DNA from: Streptomyces sp. I05A-00742
Lineage (GTDB): Bacteria; Actinomycetota; Actinomycetes; Streptomycetales; Streptomycetaceae
Length of the DNA: 64,000 nt
Assembly: GCF_013055795.1 (NCBI RefSeq)
Contig: NZ_JABETO010000005.1
Location: forward strand, 1-64,000
Direction: 5' to 3'
Part shown: piece after piece, positions 26,695-38,097 of the stretch
How the letters are laid out: each line of letters begins with the position of its first letter
Position numbering within the stretch: the stretch's first letter is position 1
The notes under the pieces: model-generated
What the model was told of the DNA's origin: nothing
The model's input: only the letters and a program-made list of their open reading frames with translations
The model's database searches: none
Made by a program: the position numbers and the translations under genes

Positions 26695-27726
26695 ATGACC
26701 GATCACCATCTCCCGTCCCAGCTTGAGGTCAGCCCGGAGGCTCCGGACCGCAACCTCGCCCTGGAGCTGGTCCGGGTGACCGAGGCGGGCGCCATGGCCT
26801 CGGGCCGCTGGGTCGGCCGCGGCGACAAGAACGGTGCCGACGGCGCCGCCGTACGCGCCATGCGCGCGCTGATCCACACCGTCTCGATGAACGGCGTCGT
26901 CGTCATCGGCGAGGGCGAGAAGGACAACGCGCCGATGCTCTACAACGGCGAGCGCGTCGGCGACGGGACCGGCCCCGAGTGCGACGTGGCCGTGGACCCG
27001 GTGGACGGCACCACGCTCACCGCCAAGGGCATGGCCAACGCCGTCTCCGTGATGGCCGTCGCCGACCGCGGCTCGATGTTCGACCCGTCCGCCGTCTTCT
27101 ACATGGACAAGCTGGTCACCGGCCCCGAGGCCGCGGACTTCGTGGACATCAACGCCCCCGTGGCCGTCAACATCCGCCGTATCGCCAAGGCGAAGCGCTC
27201 CTCCCCCGAGGACGTGACGGTCGTCGTCCTGGACCGGCCGCGCCACGACGGCATCGTCAAGGAGATCCGCGAGGCGGGCGCCCGGATCAAGTTCATCTCC
27301 GACGGCGACGTGGCCGGCGCGATCATGGCGGTGCGCGAGGGCACCGGCGTGGACCTGCTGCTCGGCATCGGCGGGACGCCCGAGGGCATCATCGCCGCCT
27401 GTGCCATCAAGTGCCTCGGCGGCACCATCCAGACCAAGCTGTGGCCGAAGGACGACGCCGAGCGCGAGCGGGCCCTCGACGCCGGGCACGACCTGGACAA
27501 GGTGCTCTGCACCGACGACCTGGTCAGCGGCGAGAACGTGTTCTTCGTGGCCACCGGCATCACCGACGGCGACCTGCTGCGCGGCGTCCGGTACCGGGCG
27601 GAGACGGCGACCACGCAGTCGCTGGTCATGCGGTCCAAGTCGGGGACGATCCGGCAGATCGACTCGACGCACCGGCTGTCGAAGCTGCGGGCGTACAGCG
27701 CGATCGACTTCGAGCGGCCGAGCTAG
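26695..27726 (+). CDS. glpX: Class II fructose-1,6-bisphosphatase
   Basis: 343 residues from the ATG at 26695; the GTG at 26686 touches the AAAGG ribosome site and is less likely. Metal and substrate motifs are intact: [53 protein letters not shown]. The enzyme converts fructose 1,6-bisphosphate to fructose 6-phosphate in gluconeogenesis and is the main FBPase in actinobacteria. A strong hairpin at 27768-27816 ends the transcript. Confidence 0.96.
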   Translation: MTDHHLPSQLEVSPEAPDRNLALELVRVTEAGAMASGRWVGRGDKNGADGAAVRAMRALIHTVSMNGVVVIGEGEKDNAPMLYNGERVGDGTGPECDVAVDPVDGTTLTAKGMANAVSVMAVADRGSMFDPSAVFYMDKLVTGPEAADFVDINAPVAVNIRRIAKAKRSSPEDVTVVVLDRPRHDGIVKEIREAGARIKFISDGDVAGAIMAVREGTGVDLLLGIGGTPEGIIAACAIKCLGGTIQTKLWPKDDAERERALDAGHDLDKVLCTDDLVSGENVFFVATGITDGDLLRGVRYRAETATTQSLVMRSKSGTIRQIDSTHRLSKLRAYSAIDFERPS

Positions 27727-27767
27727 GGCACGCCCCGGGCGCGGTCCGGGGAGCGGCGGCGCCGCTT

Positions 27768-27816
27768 GTTCCCAGACGTCGGACGGGCCGGGCCGGCCCG
27801 TCCGACGTCTGGGAAC
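27768..27816. terminator. Bidirectional terminator between glpX and the WhiB-like gene
   Basis: A near-perfect hairpin of about 22 bp (arm GTTCCCAGACGTCGGACGGG...). It is placed 42 bases after the glpX stop and 14 bases after the stop of the opposing gene. It lacks a T-run, as is usual in Streptomyces. Confidence 0.85.
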
Positions 27817-27829
27817 ACCGGGGCGTCCG

Positions 27830-28186
27830 CTACCCCGCCGCGGCCACCCGGGTGGAGCGCTGGAGCTCCGCCTCCCGGCGCCGCCGACGGGCGAGCACGA
27901 CGCGGCGCTCGGCCGCGGTGAGACCGCCCCACACCCCGTACGGCTCCGGCTGGAGCAGCGCGTGCTCCCGGCACTCGACCATCACCGGGCAGCGCGCGCA
28001 GACGCGTTTGGCGGCCTCCTCGCGGGACAGGCGTGCCGCCGTGGGTTCCTTTGACGGTGCGAAGAACAGCCCTGCTTCGTCCCGGCGGCACACCGCCTCC
28101 GAATGCCAGGGGCCGGCCTGATCCCGCGCGGACATCCGCGGCGACGGTACGGCGGCTTCCTGCAGGGGCTGATGCGGTAGCAGCAC
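27830..28186 (-). CDS. WhiB-like [4Fe-4S] regulator (probably WblI-type)
   Basis: 118 residues from a GTG at 28184-28186, six bases after CAGGAG. The four cluster Cys residues lie in AVCRRDEAG and RVCARCPVMVEC (C-xn-C-x2-C-x5-C). The GVWGGLTAAERR turn and a basic C-terminal tail (RRVVLARRRRREAE) follow. Wbl proteins bind a cluster that reacts with O2 or NO and usually control genes by contacting the sigma factor. From memory, the wbl gene next to glpX in S. coelicolor is wblI; the name is given on position only. Confidence 0.9.
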   Translation of the reverse strand: MLLPHQPLQEAAVPSPRMSARDQAGPWHSEAVCRRDEAGLFFAPSKEPTAARLSREEAAKRVCARCPVMVECREHALLQPEPYGVWGGLTAAERRVVLARRRRREAELQRSTRVAAAG

Positions 28187-28407
28187 GGTCCACTCCTGAC
28201 GACGGCTTTGCTCGGCCGGTTGAGTCACCCTTGCCCGTCTCACCCTGCACGGCCATTCGCACCCGCAGCCGTACGAGAGACGATGCACCAAGCTTTACCC
28301 GCTGTGCGCGCGCTTATTCACACCGTTGCCATGACCGGAATCCCGTCCGTCACCCCCGTCCCCGCCCGCCCGTCGGCACAGGCTGTCCGGCGGCCTGCCC
28401 TGCGGCC

Positions 28408-29100
28408 TTATCCGGCGGCTCGGAGGTCCCTGACCCGCTTGCCCCGGCGGGCCTTGGCCATGACGCCGCCGAACAGCGCCCAGCCGGTGATCAGGACGGC
28501 GGGGGCGCCCTCGTCCGGCGACTCGTGGCCGTCGACGTCGAAGCCGCCGAATATCCCGGTGCCGGTGGAGCGGAGCGACACGTTCTCGGGGACCTTGATG
28601 TCGACGCCGCCGAACAGGGCCCAGGTGTTGATGACCACGGTCCGCTGCTCGAACAGTGCCTCGGTGAGGTCGATCTCCACCCCGCCGAACAGGGCGAACG
28701 CGTTCAGCCGGCCGCCCGCGCGCCAGCGGCCCCTGCGGGTGGCGCCGCCGAAGACCGCGACGAGGTTCTCGGCGAGGGCGGGCGGCGCCTCGTAGGGGTC
28801 GACGGGCCCGGGGCCGGCGGCCGGGCGGGCGCCGGTGGCGGCCGGCAGGTCCCTTACCAGCGGCTCCAGTTCGGCGACCGTCCGCGCCCGGTAGACCGCG
28901 TCCACGCGGTCGGCGTGCTCGTCGGCGGTGAGCCGGCCCTCGGCCAGCGCCTCGCGCAGGATGTCCGCGATCCGGTCGCGGTCCGCGTCGGAGGCGCGCA
29001 GCGCGGGGGCGGCGGGGGCGGGCGGCGCGGCCTGCGGGCGTGCCGCGGGCCGCGACTTGGTCAGGGGAACCGGGCGCTTCTCCAGCGATGACTCGTCCAC
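28408..29100 (-). CDS. DUF1707 and LiaF-like C-terminal domain protein
   Basis: 230 residues from a GTG at 29098-29100. Residues about 25-85 are a DUF1707 domain (RASDADRDRIADILREALAEGRLTADEHADRVDAVYRARTVAELEPLVRDLP). The C-terminal half repeats VFGGATRRG, ALFGGVEIDL, ALFGGVDIKVP, IFGGFDVDG and ALFGGVMAK, the beta-helical pattern of the LiaF/VraT cell-wall-active-antibiotic response domain. There is no membrane segment. In Firmicutes LiaF restrains a LiaRS-type system; no two-component pair is nearby here. It is divergent from the class I fumarase. Confidence 0.85.
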   Translation of the reverse strand: MDESSLEKRPVPLTKSRPAARPQAAPPAPAAPALRASDADRDRIADILREALAEGRLTADEHADRVDAVYRARTVAELEPLVRDLPAATGARPAAGPGPVDPYEAPPALAENLVAVFGGATRRGRWRAGGRLNAFALFGGVEIDLTEALFEQRTVVINTWALFGGVDIKVPENVSLRSTGTGIFGGFDVDGHESPDEGAPAVLITGWALFGGVMAKARRGKRVRDLRAAG

Positions 29101-29280
29101 GGCACCAGGGTAGCCAAACGCGATAGATCGCGACAGGGGGTGTGGAGGGTGCACTCCGGGGTGACTGAGGCCTACCTCACCGGCTCGCGCCCAGCCCGGC
29201 CGCCTACCCTGAGAAGCGCCGGCGGCTCCCTCGACGCGGCCGGCCCACACCATCCGCAGAGTGAGTGAGGAATCGCCGCG

Positions 29281-30966
<1,686 letters not shown>

Positions 30967-30981
30967 GTGGCTCTCTCCGGT

Positions 30982-31172
30982 CCCGCCCTTTCACCGTTTC
31001 TGCGGGGGGTGCCCCGCGCCCCCTTGAAACCGCGCTGCGCGCGGTTGTCCTCAAGCGCCGGACAGGCTGATTCAGCCTGTTGGGGGTGCCCCCTCTGGGG
31101 GAGTTTGAGGACAGCGCGCGCAGCGCGCTTCGGGGGTCCGGGGCCCTCCCCGGGAAACGGTGAAAGGGCGGG
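30982..31172. repeat. Intergenic inverted-repeat module (copy B) in a convergent junction
   Basis: Outer arms CCCGCCCTTTCACCGTTTC (30982-31000) and its exact inverse (31154-31172) enclose 153 bases. Inside are a GTCCTCAAGCGCCGG segment (from about 31047), a short palindrome (CAGGCTGATTCAGCCTG), the 23-bp element (31081-31103) and TTTGAGGAC. The arms match those of module A at 609-803. It lies between the fumarase stop and the SGNH hydrolase stop. Confidence 0.85.
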
Positions 31173-31195
31173 TCAGGGGCAAAGTCCCCCAACCA

Positions 31196-32722
31196 CTACC
31201 CGAAGCTCTGGCTCCGCGAACCGTCACACCGCTGCAACCGCACCGGATCCTTCGCCGCCGCAAGCGTCAGGCACAGGTCCTGCGCCGCCACCGGCCGAAT
31301 CGTCCCACCGGTACGGACGAACCGCTGATTGCCACCACCGTGGCAGTCCCAAAGCGTCACAGCAGCCCCCGCCGCATACTTCCCACCCGGCACATCGACA
31401 CACCGGTCATGCGACAGAGCAGTCCGCAGCGAGCCCCGCTCCGCGTCGTACCACCACTCCTGGTTCCGACTCCCGGAGCAGTCCCAGCCGCCCACCGCGG
31501 TCCCGTTGCGGGAAGCCGCGCCGTACGCGTCGACGCACGTCCCGGTGGCGGCGTTCCGCAACGGCCGGTACGCCTCGTCCCAGGCGACCTTGCGCAGCTC
31601 GGGCGTCCCGGTGCTCGCGGGGTCGGCGCAGCCGGCCTCGCGGTAGCCGGAGGTGTAGAGCTGGGTGAGGCAGGCCGCGAAGGCGGCGTGGCCGCGGGCG
31701 TTGGGGTGGAAGGACTGGCGGACGGAGTTGGAGTCGGGCGGGAAGGGGTTGGAGAGGTCGACGTAGAGGCCGCGGGCCCAGGCGTTGTCGCTGCAGACCT
31801 CGTGGCCGTGGAAGAGGCGCGAGTTGTCGAGGTAGTACGCGCCGCTCGCGAGGGCGGCCCGCCGCATGCCGCGTTCGAAGGCGGGTACGGCGGTGTTGCG
31901 GCCCCAGCCGGCGTCGGAGGTGTAGCCGGCGCAGCCGCCCGGGAGCTTGCCGGGGAAGTCGGGGTTGTCCTCGAAGTCGGGGCCGATGGGGCTCGGGTAG
32001 CCCATGACGACGAGTTTGTAGTCGGCGTCGGCGTAGCCGGCGTCGCGCATGACCGTGCGCAGGTCGCGTACGGTCCGCTCGACCTTGGGCACCAGGCCGT
32101 CGACGCGGGCCTGCCAGCCGGGGGCGTACTTGGGTTCGCAGGTGCCCTGGAGGGTGAGGTAGCGGGTGACGCAGTCGGTCATGACGGGGCCGAACTGGAG
32201 GTCGTCGTTGGCGCCGGCGACGAGCAGGACCAGCTTGACGCGGGTGTTGCGGGCCTTGACCGCGAGGTTGTCGCTCTGTACGAGCTCGTCCGCGTACTGC
32301 TTGCCGCCGCCGATGCGGATGTTGGTGGTGTCGGCGCCGGAGCAGGCGACGTTGTAGGTGACGTCGGCGGGGATCGAGGTGCGGTGGATGGCGGCGTCGG
32401 GCGAGCGGTGGCACCAGTTGTCCGGGCCGTTGGTGCCCGGTTCGTAGGTTCCGATGCCCTCGCCGGATATCTCGCTGTCGCCCAGGGACAGCAGTGAGGT
32501 CTTGCGTTCGGTGAGCGGGCGTTCGGCGGAGTCGCCGTAGAGCCTCACCGCCTCGGCGGCCCGGATCTTCTCCAGCTCGGGAGTGAGCGGGGTCGAGGCG
32601 GTGGTGCGGGTCCCGGCGTGGGCGGTGGTGCCGGTGGCGGCGATTCCGGTCATGCCGCCGAGAACGGCAGCAAAGGCCGCGACGGATGCGAGTGAACAGC
32701 GCAGGGTGGGTCTGCGTGTCAT
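31196..32722 (-). CDS. Secreted SGNH/GDSL hydrolase with C-terminal ricin-B lectin domain
   Basis: 508 residues from the ATG at 32720-32722 behind GGGAGG; the long open frame to 34372 is an artefact. Residues 1-35 are a Sec signal peptide ending at an AHA site. The SGNH blocks are LGDSEISGEG (nucleophile Ser), VAGANDDL (Asn) and SFHPNARGH (His). From about residue 385 there is a ricin-B type beta-trefoil with CVDAYG, QEWWYD and CVDVPGG repeats, probably for carbohydrate binding. It likely removes acyl or acetyl groups from a polysaccharide outside the cell. It is divergent from fumC. Confidence 0.9.
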   Translation of the reverse strand: MTRRPTLRCSLASVAAFAAVLGGMTGIAATGTTAHAGTRTTASTPLTPELEKIRAAEAVRLYGDSAERPLTERKTSLLSLGDSEISGEGIGTYEPGTNGPDNWCHRSPDAAIHRTSIPADVTYNVACSGADTTNIRIGGGKQYADELVQSDNLAVKARNTRVKLVLLVAGANDDLQFGPVMTDCVTRYLTLQGTCEPKYAPGWQARVDGLVPKVERTVRDLRTVMRDAGYADADYKLVVMGYPSPIGPDFEDNPDFPGKLPGGCAGYTSDAGWGRNTAVPAFERGMRRAALASGAYYLDNSRLFHGHEVCSDNAWARGLYVDLSNPFPPDSNSVRQSFHPNARGHAAFAACLTQLYTSGYREAGCADPASTGTPELRKVAWDEAYRPLRNAATGTCVDAYGAASRNGTAVGGWDCSGSRNQEWWYDAERGSLRTALSHDRCVDVPGGKYAAGAAVTLWDCHGGGNQRFVRTGGTIRPVAAQDLCLTLAAAKDPVRLQRCDGSRSQSFG

Positions 32723-32830
32723 GGAGCCTCCCCGATTTCTGTTGTTACTCGCGGTATTTACTGGCTGGTAGTGGCCTTCGGGAACACGGTGAACCGGCCA
32801 AACGCTGTACACGACAGGAGGTAAGTGACG

Positions 32831-34225
32831 ATGACCGAGAGCGATCAGTACCGGATCGAGCACGACTCGATGGGTGAGGTGCGTGTCCCCGCCCATGCGA
32901 AGTGGCGGGCGCAGACCCAGCGGGCCGTGGAGAACTTCCCTGTCAGCGGGCAGCGGCTGGAGCGGGCGCACATCGAGGCCCTGGCCCGGATCAAGGCGGC
33001 CGCCGCCAAGGTCAACGCCGAGCTGGGAGTGGTCGACAAGGAGGTGGCGGAGGCGATCGCCGACGCCGCGGCCGAGGTCGCGGAGGGCCGCTGGGACGAG
33101 CACTTCCCGGTCGACGTCTTCCAGACCGGCTCGGGCACCTCGTCCAACATGAACACCAACGAGGTCATCGCCACCCTCGCCGGCGAGCGGCTGGGCCGGG
33201 ACGTGCACCCCAACGACCACGTCAACGCCAGCCAGTCGTCCAACGACGTGTTCCCGTCCTCGATCCACATCGCCGCCACGGCCGCCGTCACCCGCGAGCT
33301 GATCCCGGCGCTGGAGCATCTGGCGGAGGCGCTGGAGCGGAAGGCCGAGGAGTTCGCCGAGGTCGTCAAGTCGGGCCGGACGCATCTGATGGACGCCACG
33401 CCGGTGACGCTCGGCCAGGAGTTCGGCGGGTACGCGGCGCAGGTCCGGTACGGCGTCGAGCGGCTGCGCTCGTCGCTGCCGCGGCTGGCCGAACTCCCGC
33501 TGGGCGGCACGGCGGTGGGCACCGGCATCAACACCCCGGCCGGCTTCTCCGCGGCGGTCATCGCCGAGGTCGCCCGGACGACCGGGCTGCCGCTGACCGA
33601 GGCCCGCGACCACTTCGAGGCACAGGGCGCGCGGGACGGGCTGGTGGAGACCAGTGGTCAGCTGCGGACCATCGCCGTCGGCCTCACCAAGATCGCGAAC
33701 GATCTGCGCTGGATGTCCTCGGGCCCGCGCACGGGTCTGGCCGAGATCGGTCTTCCCGACCTCCAGCCCGGCTCCTCGATCATGCCGGGCAAGGTCAACC
33801 CGGTCGTCCCGGAGGCCGTGCTGATGGTGGCCGCCCAGGTCGTCGGCAACGACGCGACGGTGGCGACGGCGGGCGCCGCGGGCAACTTCGAGCTCAATGT
33901 GATGCTGCCGGTGATGGCCAGGAACCTGCTGGAGTCCGTCCGTCTGCTCGGCAATGTGTCCCGGCTGCTGGCCGACCGGACCATCGACGGCATCACGGCC
34001 AACGTCGAGCGGGCCCGGGAGTACGCCGAGTCGTCGCCCTCGGTGGTCACGCCGCTGAACCGGTACATCGGGTACGAGGAGGCGGCGAAGGTCGCGAAGA
34101 AGTCCCTCGCCGAGCGGAAGACGATCCGTCAGGTGGTGCTGGAGGAGGGGTACGTGGACCGCGGCCTGCTCACCATGGACCAGCTGGACGAGGCCCTGGA
34201 CGTCCTGCGGATGACGCGCCCGTAA
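32831..34225 (+). CDS. fumC: Class II fumarate hydratase
   Basis: 464 residues from the ATG at 32831 (AGGAGG nine bases upstream); a GTG two codons earlier is possible. Motifs: [24 protein letters not shown] and the superfamily signature [11 protein letters not shown] with the catalytic Ser. It is a cytosolic homotetramer that hydrates fumarate without a metal cluster. It is followed by a strong hairpin at 34303. Confidence 0.96.
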   Translation: MTESDQYRIEHDSMGEVRVPAHAKWRAQTQRAVENFPVSGQRLERAHIEALARIKAAAAKVNAELGVVDKEVAEAIADAAAEVAEGRWDEHFPVDVFQTGSGTSSNMNTNEVIATLAGERLGRDVHPNDHVNASQSSNDVFPSSIHIAATAAVTRELIPALEHLAEALERKAEEFAEVVKSGRTHLMDATPVTLGQEFGGYAAQVRYGVERLRSSLPRLAELPLGGTAVGTGINTPAGFSAAVIAEVARTTGLPLTEARDHFEAQGARDGLVETSGQLRTIAVGLTKIANDLRWMSSGPRTGLAEIGLPDLQPGSSIMPGKVNPVVPEAVLMVAAQVVGNDATVATAGAAGNFELNVMLPVMARNLLESVRLLGNVSRLLADRTIDGITANVERAREYAESSPSVVTPLNRYIGYEEAAKVAKKSLAERKTIRQVVLEEGYVDRGLLTMDQLDEALDVLRMTRP

Positions 34226-34302
34226 CGGGAGTTGGTACCCGGCGCTCCTTCCCCGCCGATCACGCGGCCACCATTTCTCCGACGATTTCCCGCGTTCGCA
34301 CA

Positions 34303-34332
34303 GGCCGGACGGGCCGTACGGCCCGTCCGGCC
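34303..34332. terminator. Hairpin downstream of fumC
   Basis: Perfect palindrome of 30 bases (arm GGCCGGACGGGCCGT) 78 bases after the fumC stop and 81 bases before the DUF402 start. It probably separates the two transcripts. Confidence 0.75.
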
Positions 34333-34412
34333 GACCCATACCGTCCGGACGGCCGGCCCCCGTGCGGTACACATCACGGCACGGGCCCGTCCCCTCCCCC
34401 TAAGATCTGCGC

Positions 34413-35105
34413 ATGGCAGCGGAGACAGCGGACACCAGGACCCCCACCGGATCCGCGGGCGGATTCTGGGCCCCCGGCGACCAGATCCTCTGGCGCTACC
34501 GCGCCAACGCCGGTGACCACGTCCACATCTGCCGTCCCGTGACGGTCGTCCAGGACACCGCCGACCTGCTCGCCGTCTGGGTGGCGCCCGGGACGCCGTG
34601 CGTCCGGCCCGTGCTCACCGACGGCAGACCGCCGTACCAGGAGCCACTGGCGACCCGTTACACCACTCCGCGCACGACGAGCGTCGACGCCTGGTCGGGG
34701 ACCGGGGTGCTCAAGCTGGCCCGGCCGGGCGATCCCTGGTCGGTCTGGCTCTTCTGGGATCTCGACTGGCGGTTCAGGAACTGGTACGTGAATCTTGAGG
34801 AACCGCTCGCGCGCTGGGCCGGCGGGGTCGACTCCGAGGACCACTTCCTGGACATCGCCGTGTATCCGGACCGCAGTTGGAAGTGGGAGGACGAGGACGA
34901 GTTCGCGCAGGCGCAGCGCGTGGGCCTGATGACAGCCGCCCGGGCCGAGGAGGTGCGGGCCGCCGGGCACGCGGCGGTCGAGCGGATCGAGGCCTGGGGC
35001 GCCCCGTTCGCCTCCGGCTGGGAGCGCTGGCGGCCCGACCCCGCCTGGCCGGTGCCGGCGCTTCCGGACGACTGGGGGCGCACTCCGGCGCCCCTAGGGG
35101 CGTGA
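34413..35105 (+). CDS. DUF402 domain protein, FomD/Ntdp-like phosphatase
   Basis: 230 residues from the ATG at 34413. The core WSVWLFWDLDWRFRNWYVNLEEPLARW, SEDHFLDIAVYPDRSWKWEDEDEF is the DUF402 barrel with the acidic metal-binding residues. Characterised relatives hydrolyse nucleoside di/triphosphates or CMP-linked intermediates. The substrate here is unknown. The last part is a helical extension. It precedes a methyltransferase gene by 138 bases. Confidence 0.85.
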   Translation: MAAETADTRTPTGSAGGFWAPGDQILWRYRANAGDHVHICRPVTVVQDTADLLAVWVAPGTPCVRPVLTDGRPPYQEPLATRYTTPRTTSVDAWSGTGVLKLARPGDPWSVWLFWDLDWRFRNWYVNLEEPLARWAGGVDSEDHFLDIAVYPDRSWKWEDEDEFAQAQRVGLMTAARAEEVRAAGHAAVERIEAWGAPFASGWERWRPDPAWPVPALPDDWGRTPAPLGA

Positions 35106-35243
35106 AGAGCTTGCCGTCGCCCCGCGGGGCAACCGTAGGATCGTCCTCCGCGACATCGCGCATGCCGCCGCACGACAATCCCGCGGGCAGGACGACGAAA
35201 GTGACGCGGAGTCATACAGGAACGGGCACAGGAGGGCGGAGCC

Positions 35244-35924
35244 GTGAGCGGTGACCACAACCGGCGGGCCTATGACGGCTACGCCCTCGCGGGCCTGGAC
35301 CGCAGCGGGCAGGCGGAGGCGTTCGACGCCATCGGCGACCGGTACGACGAGGCGTTCCCGCACAAGGAGGGCCAGCTGGCCTCCGGCGCCTGGCTCGCCG
35401 AGTCGCTGCCGCCCGGCTCCCGGATCCTCGACGTCGGCTGCGGCACCGGGCTGCCGACGGCCCGGCAGCTGGTGGAGGCCGGGCACGAGGTGGTGGGCAT
35501 CGACCTGTCCGCCGGGATGCTCGACCTGGCCAGGGTCCACGTCCCGGGGGCGACGTTCCACGAGGCCGACCTGGCGGAGCTGCGGGACGGACGGCTGGGG
35601 ACCTTCGACGGCGTCGCCGCCTTCTTCGCCCTGCTGATGCTCCCGCGCCCGGAGATCCCCCACGCGCTGCGGCTGTTGCACGAACTGCTGAGACCAGGGG
35701 GGCTGATGGCACTCTCGATGGTGGAGGCGGACGTGGATGACTATGCGATACCGTTCCTCGGTAACACGATTCGGGTATCGGGTTATCTGCGCGACGAGTT
35801 GCGGGAAGTCGTCCGCGAGGCGGGGTTCGAGATCACCGGGGAGAGCTCGCTGGCCTACGCCCCACTGAGTACGGACGTCCCGCCCGAGATCCAGCTCTTC
35901 CTCAATCTGCGACGCGCCGCCTGA
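35244..35924 (+). CDS. Class I SAM-dependent methyltransferase
   Basis: 226 residues from a GTG at 35244 behind AGGAGGG. SAM-binding motif I is ILDVGCGTGLPTARQL, motif II GIDLSAGMLDLAR, and post-motifs VAAFFALLMLPRPEI and LLRPGGLMALSMVE follow. It belongs to the methyltransferase type 11/25 pool. The acceptor cannot be predicted. It lies 55 bases upstream of the SpoIIE phosphatase gene on the same strand and may share its transcript. Confidence 0.86.
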   Translation: MSGDHNRRAYDGYALAGLDRSGQAEAFDAIGDRYDEAFPHKEGQLASGAWLAESLPPGSRILDVGCGTGLPTARQLVEAGHEVVGIDLSAGMLDLARVHVPGATFHEADLAELRDGRLGTFDGVAAFFALLMLPRPEIPHALRLLHELLRPGGLMALSMVEADVDDYAIPFLGNTIRVSGYLRDELREVVREAGFEITGESSLAYAPLSTDVPPEIQLFLNLRRAA

Positions 35925-35979
35925 CCATGGTGCGCCCTGTGCGACCGGGCTTAACGCCCCGACGGATGGAACCCCACGC

Positions 35980-37962
35980 GTGACGGAGCAGACCGACTCC
36001 CACGGAGGACAGCGGAATGCCGCAGTCCGGCATACCCCCGCGCCGGCCACAGCGCCGCGCCCCCGACCAGCCGACGACCCCGACGACGGCCTGCCGCTGC
36101 CGCGCGGGGCGCGGCCGGTGCGTCCCGTCATGAGCGCTTCCGAGGCGCCCGACCCGCCCGGCGGGAGCCGGCCGGCCGCCGGCCCGCACACCGCCGCCGG
36201 CGGCGGGGAGCGGCTGCGCTTCGTCGGCGCGGCCACCCGCCGTATCGCCCGGGGCATCGACCTGGACGAGATCGTCCTGGGCCTGTGCCGGGCGACCGTG
36301 CCGACCTTCGCCGACGCGATCCTCGTCTATCTGCGCGACCCGCTGCCGGTGGGCGACGAACGGCCGGTCGGCCCCGTCGTGCTGCGGCTGCGCCGCACCG
36401 ACCGGCTGCCCGAGTACGCGCGCGGCCTCGGCACCCCCGACACCGCCTGGCCCGCGGAGGGCACCGTCCCGCCGGACCCGTCCGCCACCCCGGAGGCCCC
36501 GGCGGACTCCCCCGGTCTCGGCCTGGAGCTGGCCGACGAGGCGGCCGAGCGCTGTGAGGTGCGCATAGGCGGGCCGCTCGCGGAGGTGCTGCGGGGTGTC
36601 CGGCCCGTCTTCGGGGACTCCTCAGCCGCGCGGGCGGCCCTGCCCGAACTGCTGGGCGAGGACCGGCACGTCCCGCAGCCGCGCCGGACCATCCTCGCGC
36701 CGCTGCGCGGCCGCCGCCGGGTGATAGGCGCGGCGGTGTTCATCCGCCGCCCCGACCGGGCCGCGTTCGAGAGCGACGACCTGCTGGTGGCCGCGCAGCT
36801 GGCCACGCACACCGCGCTCGGGGTCGACAAGGCCGTGCTCTACGGCCGCGAGGTCTACATCGCGGACGAGCTCCAGCGCACCATGCTCCCCGACTCCCTC
36901 CCGCAGCCCACCGGCGTCCGGCTCGCCAGCCGCTACCTCCCCGCCGCGGAGACCGCCCGGGTGGGCGGCGACTGGTACGACGCGATCCCGCTGCCCGGCA
37001 ACCGCATCGCGCTGGTCGTCGGCGACGTGATGGGCCACTCCATGACGTCCGCCGCGATCATGGGCCAGCTGCGGACCACGGCCCAGACGCTGGCGGGCCT
37101 GGACCTGCCGCCGGCGGAGGTACTGCACCATCTGGACGAGCAGGCGCAGCGGCTGGGCTCGGACCGGATGGCGACCTGCCTCTACGCGGTCTACGACCCG
37201 GTCTCGCACCGCATCGTGATCGCCAACGCGGGCCACCCGCCGCCCATCATGCTGCACCGCGGCGGCCGCGCCGAGGTGCTGCGGGTGCCGCCGGGCGCGC
37301 CCATCGGCGTGGGCGGGGTGGACTTCGAGGCCGTGGAGCTGGACGCGCCCGCCGGGGCGACGCTGCTGCTCTACACCGACGGCCTGGTCGAGTCGCGCAT
37401 CCGGGACGTGTGGACGGGCATAGAGCAGCTGCGCGAGCGGCTGATCGACACCGCCCGGCTGACCGGCCCGAACCCGCCGCCGCTGGAGCCGCTGTGCGAC
37501 GAGGTGCTGGGCATGCTCGGCCCCGGCGACCGGGACGACGACATCGCCCTGCTGGCCGCACGCTTCGAGGGCATAGCGCCGAGCGACGTCGCGTACTGGT
37601 TCCTCGATCCGCGCCCCCAGACCGCCCGCCAGGCCCGCCGGCTGGCCCGCCGGGCGCTGGACCGCTGGGGTCTGCCGGAGCTCACGGACGCCGTGGAGCT
37701 GCTGGTCAGCGAGGTGATAACCAACGCCGTCCGGTACGCCGAGCGGCCGATCACCCTGCGGCTGCTGCGCACGGACGTGCTGCGCTGCGAGGTCGGCGAC
37801 GATGTGCCGCAGCTGCCGCGGCTGCGCCAGGCCCGGCCGTCGGACGAGGGCGGGCGCGGCCTGTACCTGGTGAACAAGCTGGCCAGGCGGTGGGGCGCCA
37901 CCCGGCTGAGCACCGGGAAGGTGGTGTGGTTCGAGCTCGGGCTGCCGCCGCACGGGCACTGA
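35980..37962 (+). CDS. GAF-SpoIIE phosphatase with C-terminal HATPase domain
   Basis: 660 residues from a GTG at 35980. A disordered Pro-rich N-terminus (1-65) is followed by a GAF-like domain (about 70-285), the SpoIIE/PP2C domain (about 300-520; RVGGDWYDAIPLPG, VVGDVMGHS, DRDDDIALLAARFEG) and an RsbW-like HATPase (about 535-655; SEVITNAVRYAE, DEGGRGLYLVNKL). It has the same general plan as the protein at 824-3400 but without PAS domains. It probably dephosphorylates an anti-sigma-factor antagonist. No sigma-factor gene is adjacent; catalase is the next gene downstream. Confidence 0.9.
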   Translation: MTEQTDSHGGQRNAAVRHTPAPATAPRPRPADDPDDGLPLPRGARPVRPVMSASEAPDPPGGSRPAAGPHTAAGGGERLRFVGAATRRIARGIDLDEIVLGLCRATVPTFADAILVYLRDPLPVGDERPVGPVVLRLRRTDRLPEYARGLGTPDTAWPAEGTVPPDPSATPEAPADSPGLGLELADEAAERCEVRIGGPLAEVLRGVRPVFGDSSAARAALPELLGEDRHVPQPRRTILAPLRGRRRVIGAAVFIRRPDRAAFESDDLLVAAQLATHTALGVDKAVLYGREVYIADELQRTMLPDSLPQPTGVRLASRYLPAAETARVGGDWYDAIPLPGNRIALVVGDVMGHSMTSAAIMGQLRTTAQTLAGLDLPPAEVLHHLDEQAQRLGSDRMATCLYAVYDPVSHRIVIANAGHPPPIMLHRGGRAEVLRVPPGAPIGVGGVDFEAVELDAPAGATLLLYTDGLVESRIRDVWTGIEQLRERLIDTARLTGPNPPPLEPLCDEVLGMLGPGDRDDDIALLAARFEGIAPSDVAYWFLDPRPQTARQARRLARRALDRWGLPELTDAVELLVSEVITNAVRYAERPITLRLLRTDVLRCEVGDDVPQLPRLRQARPSDEGGRGLYLVNKLARRWGATRLSTGKVVWFELGLPPHGH

Positions 37963-38097
37963 CCGCGCGTTTCCGGTCAAGGTCCGGTGGGGCCCGCGGG
38001 CCGTGTTGCCGACATCCTGTCGGCGGGGTTGACTTGCTCGGTGCGGAGGGCGTCAGTGACGACGTCCTCCTTCGTCCGCGGCAGGAGGCGTCCTTCC

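Noticed and set aside
32723..34372. Upstream extension of the SGNH hydrolase frame
   Set aside because: It lies antisense to fumC. The true start at 32722 has a ribosome site and a signal peptide directly after it.
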